Positions 26,414 to 36,533 of a stretch of 64,000 bases of DNA are shown piece after piece. The position numbers were made by a program, and so were the translations under genes. Within the stretch, counting starts at the first letter, position 1. Each line of letters starts with the position of its first letter. The notes beneath the pieces are model-generated. The model ran no database searches. It worked only from the letters and a program-made list of their open reading frames with translations, and was not told where the DNA came from. The stretch covers positions 44,032-108,031 of the forward strand of contig CAUBPS010000008.1 in assembly GCA_958437935.1 (NCBI GenBank). The letters run 5' to 3'. Source of the DNA: an uncultured Collinsella sp. (GTDB lineage Bacteria > Actinomycetota > Coriobacteriia > Coriobacteriales > Coriobacteriaceae).

Positions 26414-29400
26414 CTAGGCGCGGCGCCTCATGGCGTATGCCAGCAGCAGGACTGCCACGCCTGCCGCAAGTACGCCACCAGCCATGGCGTACATCCCATC
26501 GCCGACCGAAGGCAAGGTGCCCTTGCCAGTCTTCTTCTTGGACTTAGAAGACGTGGTCGTCGTGGTGGTCGTGGTCTGGCTCGGGCCGGGCGTCGGCGTC
26601 GGCTTGGCGGCCTCGGCAATGGTAAAGGTCGTCTCGGCCGTGCCCGTGGTCGAAACCACGCTCAGCTTGTGCTCACCCACACCAAGCGTCTTCACGAAGC
26701 TCGTCTTGAGCGTCACGATTGTAGAGCCCGAGGTAAGAACGAAGTTATCAGCACCGACTTCCATGTCGTCGACCAGTACCGTCTTGAAGTACTTGATCGG
26801 CGCGTTCGAACGGAAGCTCAGGTCCTTGGCGGTGTCGACCGTAATCGCCTGGCCTGCGCCCTCAATGATCGTGGGGGCCAGGATCGCGATGTCCTCGGTC
26901 TTGCCCTTCTCGCCGCAGACAGTGCACTCCTGGTGCCTCTCGCCCTTGGCCTCGGTGGTCGCCGGCTTGTCGACGACCCACTCAAAGGCGTGCTCAGCCT
27001 TGTCGAGGATCTCGCCGCAGCGGCAGATGTGCCAGTGAGCCTTGGCGTCGTGCGCCCAGCCGGAGCCGTCGGGCTCGTGCTTGAGGACGCCATCGACCGT
27101 CACGTTCACATCGCCCTCGACATCCTTGAGCTCATAGGTGCCGTCGTCGGAGAGCTTAACGGCCTTGCCGTTGACGTTGACGGCGTAGTCCTTGCCCGTA
27201 AAGTACGCGCTATCGATGCTGATGGCGAGCTTTGCGGAGCCGTGCCAGTCGAGCTCGGTCGCCGTCGAGGTGAGCGTGTAGCCTACCTGGTTGCTTGGCA
27301 GCGTCACGACGAGTTTGCGGCCCGCCTTCACGGTGAGCTCGGTGGCGGGAGACTCGTCATAGTTGGCCTTAGCCTGGTAGCGTACCTCGTACACACCGGC
27401 GGCAAGGTCCTTGAGCTCAGTCACGTCCTTGCCCACGGCCTGATACCCAGCAGCACCCTGGGCACGCCACTCCATGGTGGCATCGATACCCGTGATCTTG
27501 CCGTCCTTCTTGCCGCTCACGGTCTCGGCGGTTGCCTGAACCACCGGCGCGTCCTGTGCGGCGTTCTTGATGGAGAACTCGCAGGTCAGGCCCTCGGCGG
27601 GCAGCACGTAGTTGCCCGCAGCCTTGCCCGTCAGCTCGGCGAGGGTCGCCGTATAGGTGCCGACCTCGGTCTGGGAACCGTCAACGAATGCGCCAAGGTC
27701 ATCCTTGCCGATAACATTGCCGAGCGTGGCCACGGGGCAGTGCTCCTTGCCGTCGTAGACGAACTCGGTGGTACCCCACGTCACGGTGAGCAGGCGTTGG
27801 TTGATGGTGAACATGCCGTCGACGAACGTAATCTCGTAGTTGGGGTTCGCACCCTCGGGCTGCGTCAGCTGCAGCTTATAGCCGCCGTCGCGTACGTCGT
27901 CGCTATCCTCGCGCTCGATCTCGAGCTCAAGTGTCTCGTCTTTGACGAGCTCGCCAGCGGTGACCGACCACTCAAAGACGGGGTCTTTCTCGCCGTAGGT
28001 CTTGGAGGCGTTCTGAGCGGTGACCGTGATCGCACGCGGCTTGACCTCGAGCGTCACCTGACCCTCAACCGTCGCACCGCCAATCATCACCCTATAGGCA
28101 ACGTCCAGCGTGCCGGCGTCCTTGATCTCGGGGGCAGCGGTAGACCAGGTCTTGCCGTCGTCGGTGCTGTACTCGGCCGTCGCGCCCTCGGGCAGCGCCG
28201 AGGCATTGACCGTGTGATACGCGCCGTCGTACTCGTCGGAGTAACCAGAAATGGCAGCAGCCGGGATCTCCTCACCGGGGAGCTCGTATCCGCAGACGAC
28301 ACACTGCTTGTGACCAAAGCCCTTCTCGGTCGCCGTGGGAGGCGTGTCAACAACCCACGTAAAGGTGTGCGCGGCCTCGTCGGCCTTGCCGCCGCAGGTG
28401 CACTCGTGCCAGTGCGTGTTGCCATCGGAGAGCCACGCGTCCTTCACAGCCTCGTGCTTGCGCACGCCCTCGACCGTCACCTTCACGTCACCCTCGACGT
28501 CCTGGACGGCGAACTCGCCGCGGTCGTTGAGCGCCACGGCGTCTTCGTTGACCTTAACAACGTAGGCAGAGGGGTCGGCGAAGTAGCCGTCCTCGATGCT
28601 GATAGTAAGAGTAGCGAAGCCGTGCCAGTCAAGCTCGGTCGCGTCAGCCGTGAGCTTGTAGCCGACCTGTTCGGCGGGCAGCGTCACGGCGAGCTTACGG
28701 CCTGCGGCAACCGTGACCTTAGTCGCGGTAGAAGCTTCGTGGTTGTCATCGGCGCGGTAGCGCACTTCGTACGTGCCCGCGGCAAGGCCGCTGAGCTCGG
28801 CCACGCCTTCGGGCACAGCCTGATACTCGCCCGAGTCCTTGGCGCGCCACTCCATGGTGGCGTCGACAGCCGTGATCTTGCCGTCAGCCTTGGCGCTGAC
28901 GGTCTCGGCCACACCCTGAACCACCGGTGCGCCCTTGGGCGCCTTCTTGATAGAGAACTCGCACGTCAGGCCCGTTGCCGGCAGCTTGTAGTTGCCCTTG
29001 TCGACGCCCGTCAGCTCGGTGATGGTCGCCGTATGTTTGCCGGCCTTGACCGCGCCGCCGTCGACGTACGCACCGAGCTTATCGTCACCGACGACGTTGC
29101 CGAGGTCCGCCTGGGGGCAGTGCTCCTCGCCGTCGTAGGTGAACTCAGTGGTGGCGTCCCACTTCACGGTGAGCTCGCGCTTATCGATAGTGAACGTGCC
29201 GGGCTTGAACGTAATCTCGTAGTTGGGGTTGGCACCGTCGGCTTGCGACGCCGTCACGGCGTAGCCGCCCTTGCGCACGGTCTCGCCGCCCTCGCGGGAG
29301 ACGGTGATGTCCTGGAGGGACTCGCCCTCGACGAGCTCGCCCTTGGTGACCTTCCAGCCCAGAGCAGGATCATCGTTGCCGTAGGCCTTGGAGGCATCCA

Positions 29401-32400
29401 AAGCCGATACCGTAATCGCGAGCGGAGTAACCTCGAGCGTCACTTGACCCTCGACCGTCGTGCCGTCAATTGTGACGCGATAGTCGACCGTCATATTGCT
29501 GGCGTCCTTGATGCTGGGAGCAACGTTCGTCCATCTGCCACCGGCAGCCTTGTACTCGACGACGGCGCCCGCGGGCAGGGCCGAGATATCGACAAAGTGC
29601 TCCTTGCCATCGTACTTGCCGGAGTAACCCTTAACAGCAAGAGCGGGGATCTCAACCGCACCCGACTCGTGACCACACACGGAGCACGTCCCATGCTTGG
29701 AACCGACCTCAGTAACCGTCGGTTGCTTGTCGATCGTCCAGTTGAACGTATGCTCGGCGTACATCCGAATCTTGCGGGTTTGCAGGTTGTTGGCAGAATC
29801 CGTAGCCACGATTGCATGCTCAGTGCCAGCATCGCCTTCATCAGCCTTAACTGTGTACCGGCCGTTCTTATCAGCCTGGAGCTCCTTGCCGTTATCAGTG
29901 ACCGTCACCGTCTCGTCACGGTCATCGAACACGTCGAACGAAACGCTATCGCAATAGGCATCGTCTTCGTAAAGGTCATAAATGGTGGGCGCTTCGGTGT
30001 CAACGTAGGTATAGGACTCTGTGTAATACCACTTTATGCCGCAAACCCTGCACACCTTTTGACGGACACCGTCGAAGTCGGGCGTTGCCGGCATAATGAT
30101 CTCGTGCTTCCACCTGCAGCTCTGACGGTCTAGAATCTGATCGCAGTTCTGGCAAACCTTAACGTGTACCCCTGGATCGTTCTGTTTCCAAACAGCATTG
30201 GTTGCATCGGAATGGGGCCCCTTCTCGATTTTGACCTCGGTATCGGCCGACGCATTGTGGTTGTAGTCAGCGGCATAGCGGACGTAGTACGTTCCCGACT
30301 TCGCAAGACCAGTCAGCTTGCCGTCAGACGCAATCTCCTGGTATTCCCTGCTCAACTCGTAGCGGTATTCCATTTTCTCGGTAACGCCCGAGATAGAACC
30401 GTCATTACTGTTGCACGTGGTCCAGTTATTGCCCACGAGCTCAGCCGGCGCCTTCTGGTCGGCCTTGAAAATCTTCACAGTCGCGCTGTCCGTAACTGTC
30501 AGGTAGCCAGAAGCCGTCACGCGGTAGTAGATCGTGCGCTCGCCCGCGCTGCGATACGTCGGCTTTTCCGTCGTCCAATCTCCGCCGTCTTCACGGTACT
30601 CGATCTTCATACCCGCCGGAACGGGGTCATTCTTAACGTTGACCGTAATGCCATGCTTTTCGCCGTCATAGGCACCGTCGAAGTCAATGACCTCAAGGTC
30701 GAAACGCGCAACGTCAACGATCTTCCACGAGAGCTTAAAGCTCTTGGCATAGTTGCCCTTGCCATTAACGTAGCACTCATACTCGCCCGGCTCGGTCTTG
30801 ACCAAGTCTCCGGTCAGCTCAAAGTCCGTTCCCTCTACGAGCTTAATCTCCTCGCCGGCACCGTTAGTGAACGTTGCGCTCGCAATGATCGGCCTATGCT
30901 CTTTCTCATCGTAGGTGTATTTACCGTCATCCTTGAGGGTGAACTTGAAACCACCCTTATTGTTCTTATATAGGTTACGCGGCACGATTTCGAAAGCCCT
31001 CTTGCCCTCGAACGTTTTGCCATAGCTGGGAGAACCACTGGATGTCTTGTACGACACCACCAAGTAGTAATGGCCCGCATCCTTGGGCGCGCTCTTGAGC
31101 ACGGTGCCGCCCTCACACGCCTCAGCCTTTTCCTCCGTCTCGCACTTATACCACGTCACGTCAGCAGCTGTGACACCCATCATTGCAAGGTTATCCTGCT
31201 CGTACTTATCCATCGACAACTGAATTGGCTCGTCATCGTAAACGTATCCGGTCTGACCATTATTGTTCGAAGACTTAGCTGACATAGCGAGCGTATACGA
31301 GGCGGTAAGCTTCTTCCTATAGGGGCACTCGTCGCTATTGACCTGCCCCACACATTCGGCCTCAATGTTGAGCCCATTCGCCGATTTAATCTGCCACACG
31401 CACTGGTGGACGGGCTTGCGGAAGGTGAGATCGCCGTTGATGTTCACAATCTCATAGTCATCGGTGTAAGCGCCATAGTCCTTCGGACCATCTGCCTTAA
31501 TCCCCTTAATCGCGTTGCCCGAGTCACACTTGCCGAGGAAGCGCGACGAAAAAGGATCGTTGCCTTCAACCTCAGCAACGGTCACCAAGACACCCACATT
31601 AGAGTAGGCGCTGAATCCGCTCGCAAGATTAAGCGCAGGAACGGAATCGTCCGCATTCTTTTTCTTGGGAATGTAAATGCTCTTTGCTGTGCCGGTCGCA
31701 ATATCGGCATTGGTATACCCGTCGCCCTCTTCCTTATCGCCAGCAGCAGCGTTCTTGTGATAACTCGCAATCTCCGGCTTGCCGTCCAGTGTCAAAGAAC
31801 CCGCAACATAGGCCATGCATGTATTGCCGCGCGCACCGTAGCGTTCAATCGTGCCGCCGTTTATGTTGCAGCGCGCGCTTCGTGCGACATTGAGAGCATC
31901 AACCGTCAAGGTGCTGTCTGCCGAGCTCGAACGCGCACTATGGAAATCCTTCATCGTGCAGTTATTGAGATTAAGCGTAGCGTTGGTGACGCCCATCACT
32001 CCAGCAACAGCATACGTATTCAGATAATTGGTATTAGTGAGACAAGGGGTTTCTTCGACTGACGCATAGCTCTTGCTTGCCTGCTTGACGCCCCGTCTAT
32101 CGCCGCCCGCGGTACCAAAATTGCAGCCGCTGAACGTCGCTGTCAGCTTTGAGACAGCACTTCCATCCGTAGGCATCCTATAGCTGCTATTGCCATCGAT
32201 GGAAACGGCACCGTTGAGGTCACCGGACACGTCACGGAACTCACAGTTGTTAAAAGTCGCTTTGAAGGAATGGGTGTTGCCGCCATCCGAATTATTCCAG
32301 CCCTCACGGAAGAGATGTACGGGGACGGCATACTCTTCGCGATTGCCCGCCACTGCACCCGATTTGCCAACATAGCCTTGGATCTTCAGTTCTTCGAACT

Positions 32401-33016
32401 TGGCGGTCAGCTCGCCCTCGGTGCCGCCCAAGGAAATCGCGGGCACCTTTTGTTCTTTCGCGCTGCTGTACGAGAGGAAGAAGTTCTCCGAGTCGTCGCC
32501 AACCCCCAGGCTAACCGAGATATCCCCCGATGCATTCTTGTAGACCCCGTCGTAATAACGGTCGGTCAAAAACCCGCTTACGGACTGACGCACTCCACTC
32601 TTATCATGGAAGCTGACGCACGGATTGTTGATACCGACGAACTCGATATTGCTGCCCTGTTTAATGTTGAACAGCCATCGCTCTTGACCGAGCGACGAGT
32701 TCGTATAATCGTTCACGTAGACCGTGCCATCGATGTAAATCGTCACGGGGTGATACGAAGTCGCGTTCGGGACGTCGATGACGTAGCCCGCAGACGGCGT
32801 GGTCTGATTTTCGCTCGTCCTGAGGACATAGCAACCAGGCTCAGTGATTGTAACCGGCTCTTTGCCGCCCTGCCCAAGCGACAGAACCTCTGTATTAGCA
32901 GGCACCCGCGTCTCGGCGCTGGCCACCGCCGGCGTTGCCACGAGCGTGCATGCCATGGCGACGATGCCCAGCAGGCGCGTCAGCACGGCGCGCGTCCCCA
33001 TCTTCTTCTCCCTCAT
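26414..33016 (-). CDS. Giant secreted surface protein with MBG-type repeats
   Basis: 2200 residues from ATG 33016 (GGGGAGCTGCACG upstream; the ORF extends 36 codons further without a ribosome site). A Sec signal peptide ends near 34 (TPAVASA). Residues about 40-560 look like a right-handed beta-helix with many polar-Asn turns. Then come Ig-like/MBG modules (YDGKEH..., KAYGNDDPALGW) and CxxC pairs of a recurrent zinc-ribbon-like motif (HWHECTCGG...CVVCG). A block of about 430 residues is duplicated in tandem in the C-terminal half. The end is Thr/Ser/Lys-rich, LPSVGD near 2168, a hydrophobic span and RRR, a sortase-like signal with Val where Thr is usual. Probably an adhesin; the ligand is unknown. 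Confidence 0.85.
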   Translation of the reverse strand: MREKKMGTRAVLTRLLGIVAMACTLVATPAVASAETRVPANTEVLSLGQGGKEPVTITEPGCYVLRTSENQTTPSAGYVIDVPNATSYHPVTIYIDGTVYVNDYTNSSLGQERWLFNIKQGSNIEFVGINNPCVSFHDKSGVRQSVSGFLTDRYYDGVYKNASGDISVSLGVGDDSENFFLSYSSAKEQKVPAISLGGTEGELTAKFEELKIQGYVGKSGAVAGNREEYAVPVHLFREGWNNSDGGNTHSFKATFNNCEFRDVSGDLNGAVSIDGNSSYRMPTDGSAVSKLTATFSGCNFGTAGGDRRGVKQASKSYASVEETPCLTNTNYLNTYAVAGVMGVTNATLNLNNCTMKDFHSARSSSADSTLTVDALNVARSARCNINGGTIERYGARGNTCMAYVAGSLTLDGKPEIASYHKNAAAGDKEEGDGYTNADIATGTAKSIYIPKKKNADDSVPALNLASGFSAYSNVGVLVTVAEVEGNDPFSSRFLGKCDSGNAIKGIKADGPKDYGAYTDDYEIVNINGDLTFRKPVHQCVWQIKSANGLNIEAECVGQVNSDECPYRKKLTASYTLAMSAKSSNNNGQTGYVYDDEPIQLSMDKYEQDNLAMMGVTAADVTWYKCETEEKAEACEGGTVLKSAPKDAGHYYLVVSYKTSSGSPSYGKTFEGKRAFEIVPRNLYKNNKGGFKFTLKDDGKYTYDEKEHRPIIASATFTNGAGEEIKLVEGTDFELTGDLVKTEPGEYECYVNGKGNYAKSFKLSWKIVDVARFDLEVIDFDGAYDGEKHGITVNVKNDPVPAGMKIEYREDGGDWTTEKPTYRSAGERTIYYRVTASGYLTVTDSATVKIFKADQKAPAELVGNNWTTCNSNDGSISGVTEKMEYRYELSREYQEIASDGKLTGLAKSGTYYVRYAADYNHNASADTEVKIEKGPHSDATNAVWKQNDPGVHVKVCQNCDQILDRQSCRWKHEIIMPATPDFDGVRQKVCRVCGIKWYYTESYTYVDTEAPTIYDLYEDDAYCDSVSFDVFDDRDETVTVTDNGKELQADKNGRYTVKADEGDAGTEHAIVATDSANNLQTRKIRMYAEHTFNWTIDKQPTVTEVGSKHGTCSVCGHESGAVEIPALAVKGYSGKYDGKEHFVDISALPAGAVVEYKAAGGRWTNVAPSIKDASNMTVDYRVTIDGTTVEGQVTLEVTPLAITVSALDASKAYGNDDPALGWKVTKGELVEGESLQDITVSREGGETVRKGGYAVTASQADGANPNYEITFKPGTFTIDKRELTVKWDATTEFTYDGEEHCPQADLGNVVGDDKLGAYVDGGAVKAGKHTATITELTGVDKGNYKLPATGLTCEFSIKKAPKGAPVVQGVAETVSAKADGKITAVDATMEWRAKDSGEYQAVPEGVAELSGLAAGTYEVRYRADDNHEASTATKVTVAAGRKLAVTLPAEQVGYKLTADATELDWHGFATLTISIEDGYFADPSAYVVKVNEDAVALNDRGEFAVQDVEGDVKVTVEGVRKHEAVKDAWLSDGNTHWHECTCGGKADEAAHTFTWVVDTPPTATEKGFGHKQCVVCGYELPGEEIPAAAISGYSDEYDGAYHTVNASALPEGATAEYSTDDGKTWSTAAPEIKDAGTLDVAYRVMIGGATVEGQVTLEVKPRAITVTAQNASKTYGEKDPVFEWSVTAGELVKDETLELEIEREDSDDVRDGGYKLQLTQPEGANPNYEITFVDGMFTINQRLLTVTWGTTEFVYDGKEHCPVATLGNVIGKDDLGAFVDGSQTEVGTYTATLAELTGKAAGNYVLPAEGLTCEFSIKNAAQDAPVVQATAETVSGKKDGKITGIDATMEWRAQGAAGYQAVGKDVTELKDLAAGVYEVRYQAKANYDESPATELTVKAGRKLVVTLPSNQVGYTLTSTATELDWHGSAKLAISIDSAYFTGKDYAVNVNGKAVKLSDDGTYELKDVEGDVNVTVDGVLKHEPDGSGWAHDAKAHWHICRCGEILDKAEHAFEWVVDKPATTEAKGERHQECTVCGEKGKTEDIAILAPTIIEGAGQAITVDTAKDLSFRSNAPIKYFKTVLVDDMEVGADNFVLTSGSTIVTLKTSFVKTLGVGEHKLSVVSTTGTAETTFTIAEAAKPTPTPGPSQTTTTTTTTSSKSKKKTGKGTLPSVGDGMYAMAGGVLAAGVAVLLLAYAMRRRA

Positions 33017-33259
33017 CGTGCAGCTCCCCTTATCCCTATTCTTCGCGATGCACGGCATCGCTTGGCACTGGCGGCTGGCATAATCCCCGGCCAGCCACCA
33101 GCATCTGTTGACATGTTTATCCACGAATTATTTTGCGGCGGCACTTTCTAACACCCTGCCGCTCGGCGCGAGTTGCACACCGTGGGGCGCAAATGGGATG
33201 CGCCTCCGCAAGCGGTACGCGCCCGATATGGCAAAATCGAACTACAAAGGGGGCTCAGA
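33017..33259. other. Divergent spacer between surface protein and two-component system
   Basis: 243 bp without a convincing gene. It must carry promoters in both directions; TTGACA at about 33107-33112 is the only good -35-like word, and a GC-rich stretch (GCCGCTCGGCGCGAG) follows. No clear operator was found, though control of the surface protein by the adjacent LytTR regulator would fit. Confidence 0.4.
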
Positions 33260-33982
33260 ATGCTCAAGATTATTGCCTGCGACGACGACGTCGCTTTTCT
33301 AGATAGACTGCACCGGATGATCGACCGTTGGTCGAGCGAGACGGGCACGGCGGTCGACCTTGCGCTCGTCACGCGCGGCGAGGACCTGCTGGCCCGCCAC
33401 GCCGCATCGCGCGCCGACATCATCCTGCTCGATATGATCATGCCGCTCGTCAACGGCATGGACACCGCACGCGAGCTGCGCCAGTCCGATACCGCCGTGC
33501 GCCTGGTGTTCCTCACCTCGTCGCCCGAGTTTGCGCTGGAGTCCTACGAGGTCCGTGCCTTCGACTACCTGCTCAAGCCCGTGGCATACGAGCGCCTGGC
33601 GCAGCTGCTCGACGAGCTTTCGAGCATGCGCCCATCGGCGACCGACGAGCTCGTCATCAAAACGTCCTTTGGCTACCATGCCCTGCGCCTGTCCGACATC
33701 GAATATGCCGAGGCGCGCAACAAGCACGTGGTCTTCCACCTGCGCGACGGACGCGATATCGAGGCGCTCGAGTCGTTTCGCAGCGTCGAGGACCGCTTGG
33801 CGCAAAACGCGGTCTTCTTTAAATGCCATCGCAGCTACCAGGTCAACCTGCGCAACATCGATCATTTCGATCGGACGGAGATCGTCATGCGCTCGAGCGC
33901 GAGCATTCCGCTTTCGCGCAGCAGCAAGCAGGGTTTCCAAGATGCCTACTTTGCGGTGCGCTTTGAGGGCGGGAGGCGCTGA
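33260..33982 (+). CDS. LytTR-family response regulator (AgrA/LytR-like)
   Basis: 240 residues from ATG 33260 (AAAGGGGGCTCAGA upstream). Receiver domain 1-120 has acidic triad CDDD, phospho-acceptor Asp58 in ILLDMIMP, and FLTSSPE and YLLKPV. The LytTR DNA-binding domain occupies about 135-235 (IEYAEARNKHVVFHLRDG, FKCHRSYQVNL). LytTR regulators typically control surface proteins or peptide signalling. The stop overlaps the kinase start by 1 nt (TGATG). Confidence 0.92.
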   Translation: MLKIIACDDDVAFLDRLHRMIDRWSSETGTAVDLALVTRGEDLLARHAASRADIILLDMIMPLVNGMDTARELRQSDTAVRLVFLTSSPEFALESYEVRAFDYLLKPVAYERLAQLLDELSSMRPSATDELVIKTSFGYHALRLSDIEYAEARNKHVVFHLRDGRDIEALESFRSVEDRLAQNAVFFKCHRSYQVNLRNIDHFDRTEIVMRSSASIPLSRSSKQGFQDAYFAVRFEGGRR

Positions 33983-35259
33983 TGCCTGCATCGGTCGAAA
34001 TGGTTCTTTGGGCGATTCACCACGCCACGACGCTGCTCTTTGGCGTTTTTGCCTCGGCGGCGCTCTGCGGCGTCGAAATCAATCGACGCCATGCGCTCGA
34101 ATTGTTGGGGATCGGTGCCGCAACCGGCGCCGCCTTCTCGATCGCCAACGCCGTTGGCGGAGAACTGTTCGCCCGTCAGGCGTATCCGCTCGTCGTGCAC
34201 CTGCCGCTTATCGTCTTCCTATGCGCGCGCTACCGCTTAAGTCCGCTGCTCGCGGCATTGGGCGTCACCAGCGCCTACCTGAGCTGCCAGTTTAGCAACT
34301 GGATGGGTATCGCCGCATTCGCAGTCACCGACTCGCAGGTTGCATACTACCTTGCGCGCATTGCGACCACGCTCGGCGTCTTTGCCGTCCTCCTACACTG
34401 GGCCGGCGATATCGGCCCGCGCCTGGCGATTAAAAGCCCCACCGAGCTGGGCATTCTTTTAATTCTGCCGCTCGTCTACTACATCTTTGACTACGCTACC
34501 AACGTCTACACCACGCTGTTCCACTCGGGCTCGGTGGTGACCGTTGAGTTTTTGGCCTTTGCCCTTTGCGCCTTCTACCTTATGTTTCTCGCCGTCTATC
34601 TGCGCGAATACGAGGCAAAGGAAGTCGCCGAGCGTGAGCGATGGATGCTCGAGACGCGCGACAGCGCGGCCATCAAAGAGCTCGAGGCCTGGCGCCAGTC
34701 CGGACGCGAGCTGTCGATTCTTCGCCACGACATGCGGCACTTTTTGCGCGGTTTGGCCGTTTTAATTGAGGAGGGCCACACCGACGAGGCGCTCGATCGC
34801 ATCGATGAGCTCTGCGAGACCAACGACCGCACCGCCGTGCGCCGCTACTGCGCCAACGAGACCGTCAACATCGTGCTTTCGTCATTTAGCTCGGATATCA
34901 ACAAGCACGGCATCGCCGCCGACCTGCGCGCCGCCGTGCCCGAAACCGTTCGCGTGAGCGATGCCGACCTGTTCAGCGTGCTTTCGAATGCCCTGGAAAA
35001 TGCCATCATCGCCGCAAGCGCCGCCCCCGAAGGCAAGCGCTTTGTCGACCTTGACCTGCGGCTTGAAGACGGCCAGTTGTTGCTTTTGGTTTCCAACACG
35101 TTTGGACGCGCGCCGCGTATGGTCGACGGCATGCCCGTGACCCAACACGCCGGCCATGGCTTTGGCACCAAGAGCATCAAGCTTGCCGTAGAGCGCATGA
35201 ACGGCAACTGCCAGTTCCGCATCAACGGTGACCGATTTGAGCTGCGCGCTGTGATGTAG
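33982..35259 (+). CDS. GHKL sensor histidine kinase (AgrC-like)
   Basis: 425 residues. Six to seven transmembrane segments cover about 1-215, then a short coiled coil, an H-box LRHDMRHFLRG with His near 248, N-box ALENAIIAASA and G-box AGHGFGTKSIKLAVE. This is the HPK10/AgrC arrangement that senses extracellular peptides or envelope signals and phosphorylates the LytTR partner. No peptide precursor gene is visible next to it. Confidence 0.9.
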   Translation: MPASVEMVLWAIHHATTLLFGVFASAALCGVEINRRHALELLGIGAATGAAFSIANAVGGELFARQAYPLVVHLPLIVFLCARYRLSPLLAALGVTSAYLSCQFSNWMGIAAFAVTDSQVAYYLARIATTLGVFAVLLHWAGDIGPRLAIKSPTELGILLILPLVYYIFDYATNVYTTLFHSGSVVTVEFLAFALCAFYLMFLAVYLREYEAKEVAERERWMLETRDSAAIKELEAWRQSGRELSILRHDMRHFLRGLAVLIEEGHTDEALDRIDELCETNDRTAVRRYCANETVNIVLSSFSSDINKHGIAADLRAAVPETVRVSDADLFSVLSNALENAIIAASAAPEGKRFVDLDLRLEDGQLLLLVSNTFGRAPRMVDGMPVTQHAGHGFGTKSIKLAVERMNGNCQFRINGDRFELRAVM

Positions 35260-35322
35260 GGGCGCGATGCGCGGCTTATGGCGCGGCTCAACCGCCCGGG
35301 TCGCCTTGCCGGCGCAGGCCTG

Positions 35323-35898
35323 CTACAGCGGAGCCGCCGCCGGGGTCAGCTGCTTAATGTAGGCCCACATGCGCTGCTTGGCCACCTTGTCGGTGAGCGC
35401 CGCCTCAAAGCCATCGAGCGCGAGTACGCGGCGGCCCTGCACGTGGGCGACCAGGCCGGGCTTGAGCATGGCGGTGTCGAAGTCATCGATTGCCACGAGC
35501 ATGTCGGCATAGGTCTCGCGCATGACATCGGCCGCGCTGTTGTCAAGCAGCAGCACCGCTTCGGGGTCCAGGGCCTCCAGCGCCTCGCGGAACAGCTCAC
35601 ACGGCAGGGCCTCGCCCACCGCGACCGTCCCGTCGCCCGCGCCGGCAACGCTTGCCAGCGCGCAGAAATCCTCGGGCGCATAACCGATAGCCCCGAGCGC
35701 CTTGCGCAGCGCGGCACCATCCGCGCCGGCGGCAAGCTCGCCGCCTGAGCGCTCGGCCTCATCCAAATCGCCTTTGACCAGCACGATCGGCGAGCATGCG
35801 TTGCCCGCGATGCGCACGCCACGCGCCGCAAGCGACGCGAGCTCCTGCTCGGTGGCCTGGGAGATGGCTTCTTTTTTCTGGCTTTGTGACGTGGGCAT
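35323..35898 (-). CDS. Hypothetical protein, faint uracil-DNA-glycosylase-like pattern
   Basis: 191 residues from ATG 35898 (MPTSQSQKKEAIS). The layout of IVLVKGDLDEAERSGGELAAG, ALRKALGAIGYAPEDFCAL and EALDPEAVLLLDNSAADVM loosely follows family 4/5 uracil-DNA glycosylases (GEAPG...; LGxxxEDVYxTN; PxxIVxLGxxAA), but the Fe-S cysteines and catalytic motifs are missing. It may be a degenerate fold relative or simply unrelated. It is convergent with the histidine kinase and divergent from thioredoxin. Confidence 0.6.
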   Translation of the reverse strand: MPTSQSQKKEAISQATEQELASLAARGVRIAGNACSPIVLVKGDLDEAERSGGELAAGADGAALRKALGAIGYAPEDFCALASVAGAGDGTVAVGEALPCELFREALEALDPEAVLLLDNSAADVMRETYADMLVAIDDFDTAMLKPGLVAHVQGRRVLALDGFEAALTDKVAKQRMWAYIKQLTPAAAPL

Positions 35899-36034
35899 GC
35901 GCTCTCCAATCGTTTGCGTGCCCACCATTATATAAAAGAGCCGCCCGCGAGTGGTTGCTTTGCGGGCCGCTGGGTATAAGCACGGTCGTACTGAGTTTTA
36001 CGCGGCCGAGCCGCGTCGCATTATGGAGGTCACC

Positions 36035-36355
36035 ATGGCTGACATTAAGCAGATTACCCCCGAGAACTTCGATTCCATCGTTAACGACAACCTGCCCGTG
36101 CTGGTTGATTTTTGGGCGCCCTGGTGCGGACCCTGCCGATCGCTCTCGCCCATCGTGGACGAGGTAGCCGACGAGCTGTCCGGCAAGCTGGCCGTGGCCA
36201 AGTGCAACGTCGACGACAACCAGGACCTGGCCATGAAGTATGGCGTCATGAGCATCCCCACGCTGATCGTCTTTAAGAACGGCGAAGAGGTTGACCGCTC
36301 GGTCGGCGCCTTACCCAAGGCAAGGCTTCAGGCGCTGCTGGAGAAACATCTGTAA
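36035..36355 (+). CDS. trxA: Thioredoxin
   Basis: 106 residues from ATG 36035 (ATGGAGGTCACC upstream; the Shine-Dalgarno is part of an in-frame ATGGAG that is not the start). Classical thioredoxin with active site FWAPWCGPCRSLSP and cis-Pro in MSIPTLIVFKNG. It reduces protein disulfides with thioredoxin reductase, which is not in this window. Confidence 0.97.
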   Translation: MADIKQITPENFDSIVNDNLPVLVDFWAPWCGPCRSLSPIVDEVADELSGKLAVAKCNVDDNQDLAMKYGVMSIPTLIVFKNGEEVDRSVGALPKARLQALLEKHL

Positions 36356-36467
36356 TACGCTTGTTACGTATCTGCCGTCCATGAGCGGTTTTGCACCGCT
36401 CGCCGGAGCGCCGGGTGCAGGGCGCGCGACCACGGATAGTATGGTAGACACAAACAGCCCCCAGTGA

Positions 36468-36502
36468 ACGGGTGCGGGTCAGACGGACTCGCACCCGTTT
36501 TC
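36468..36502 (+). terminator. Terminator downstream of trxA
   Basis: CGGGTGCGGGTC / ACTCGCACCCG hairpin followed by TTTTC, about 110 bp after the trxA stop. It also marks the convergent end of the 36534-45094 operon. Confidence 0.8.
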
Positions 36503-36533
36503 TTCATTTGCCTAGTCTTTGCCACAAGATTTG

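Noticed and set aside
26327..30133. 1268-aa plus-strand reading frame
   Set aside because: Antisense to the giant surface protein; periodicity mirrors its tandem repeats.
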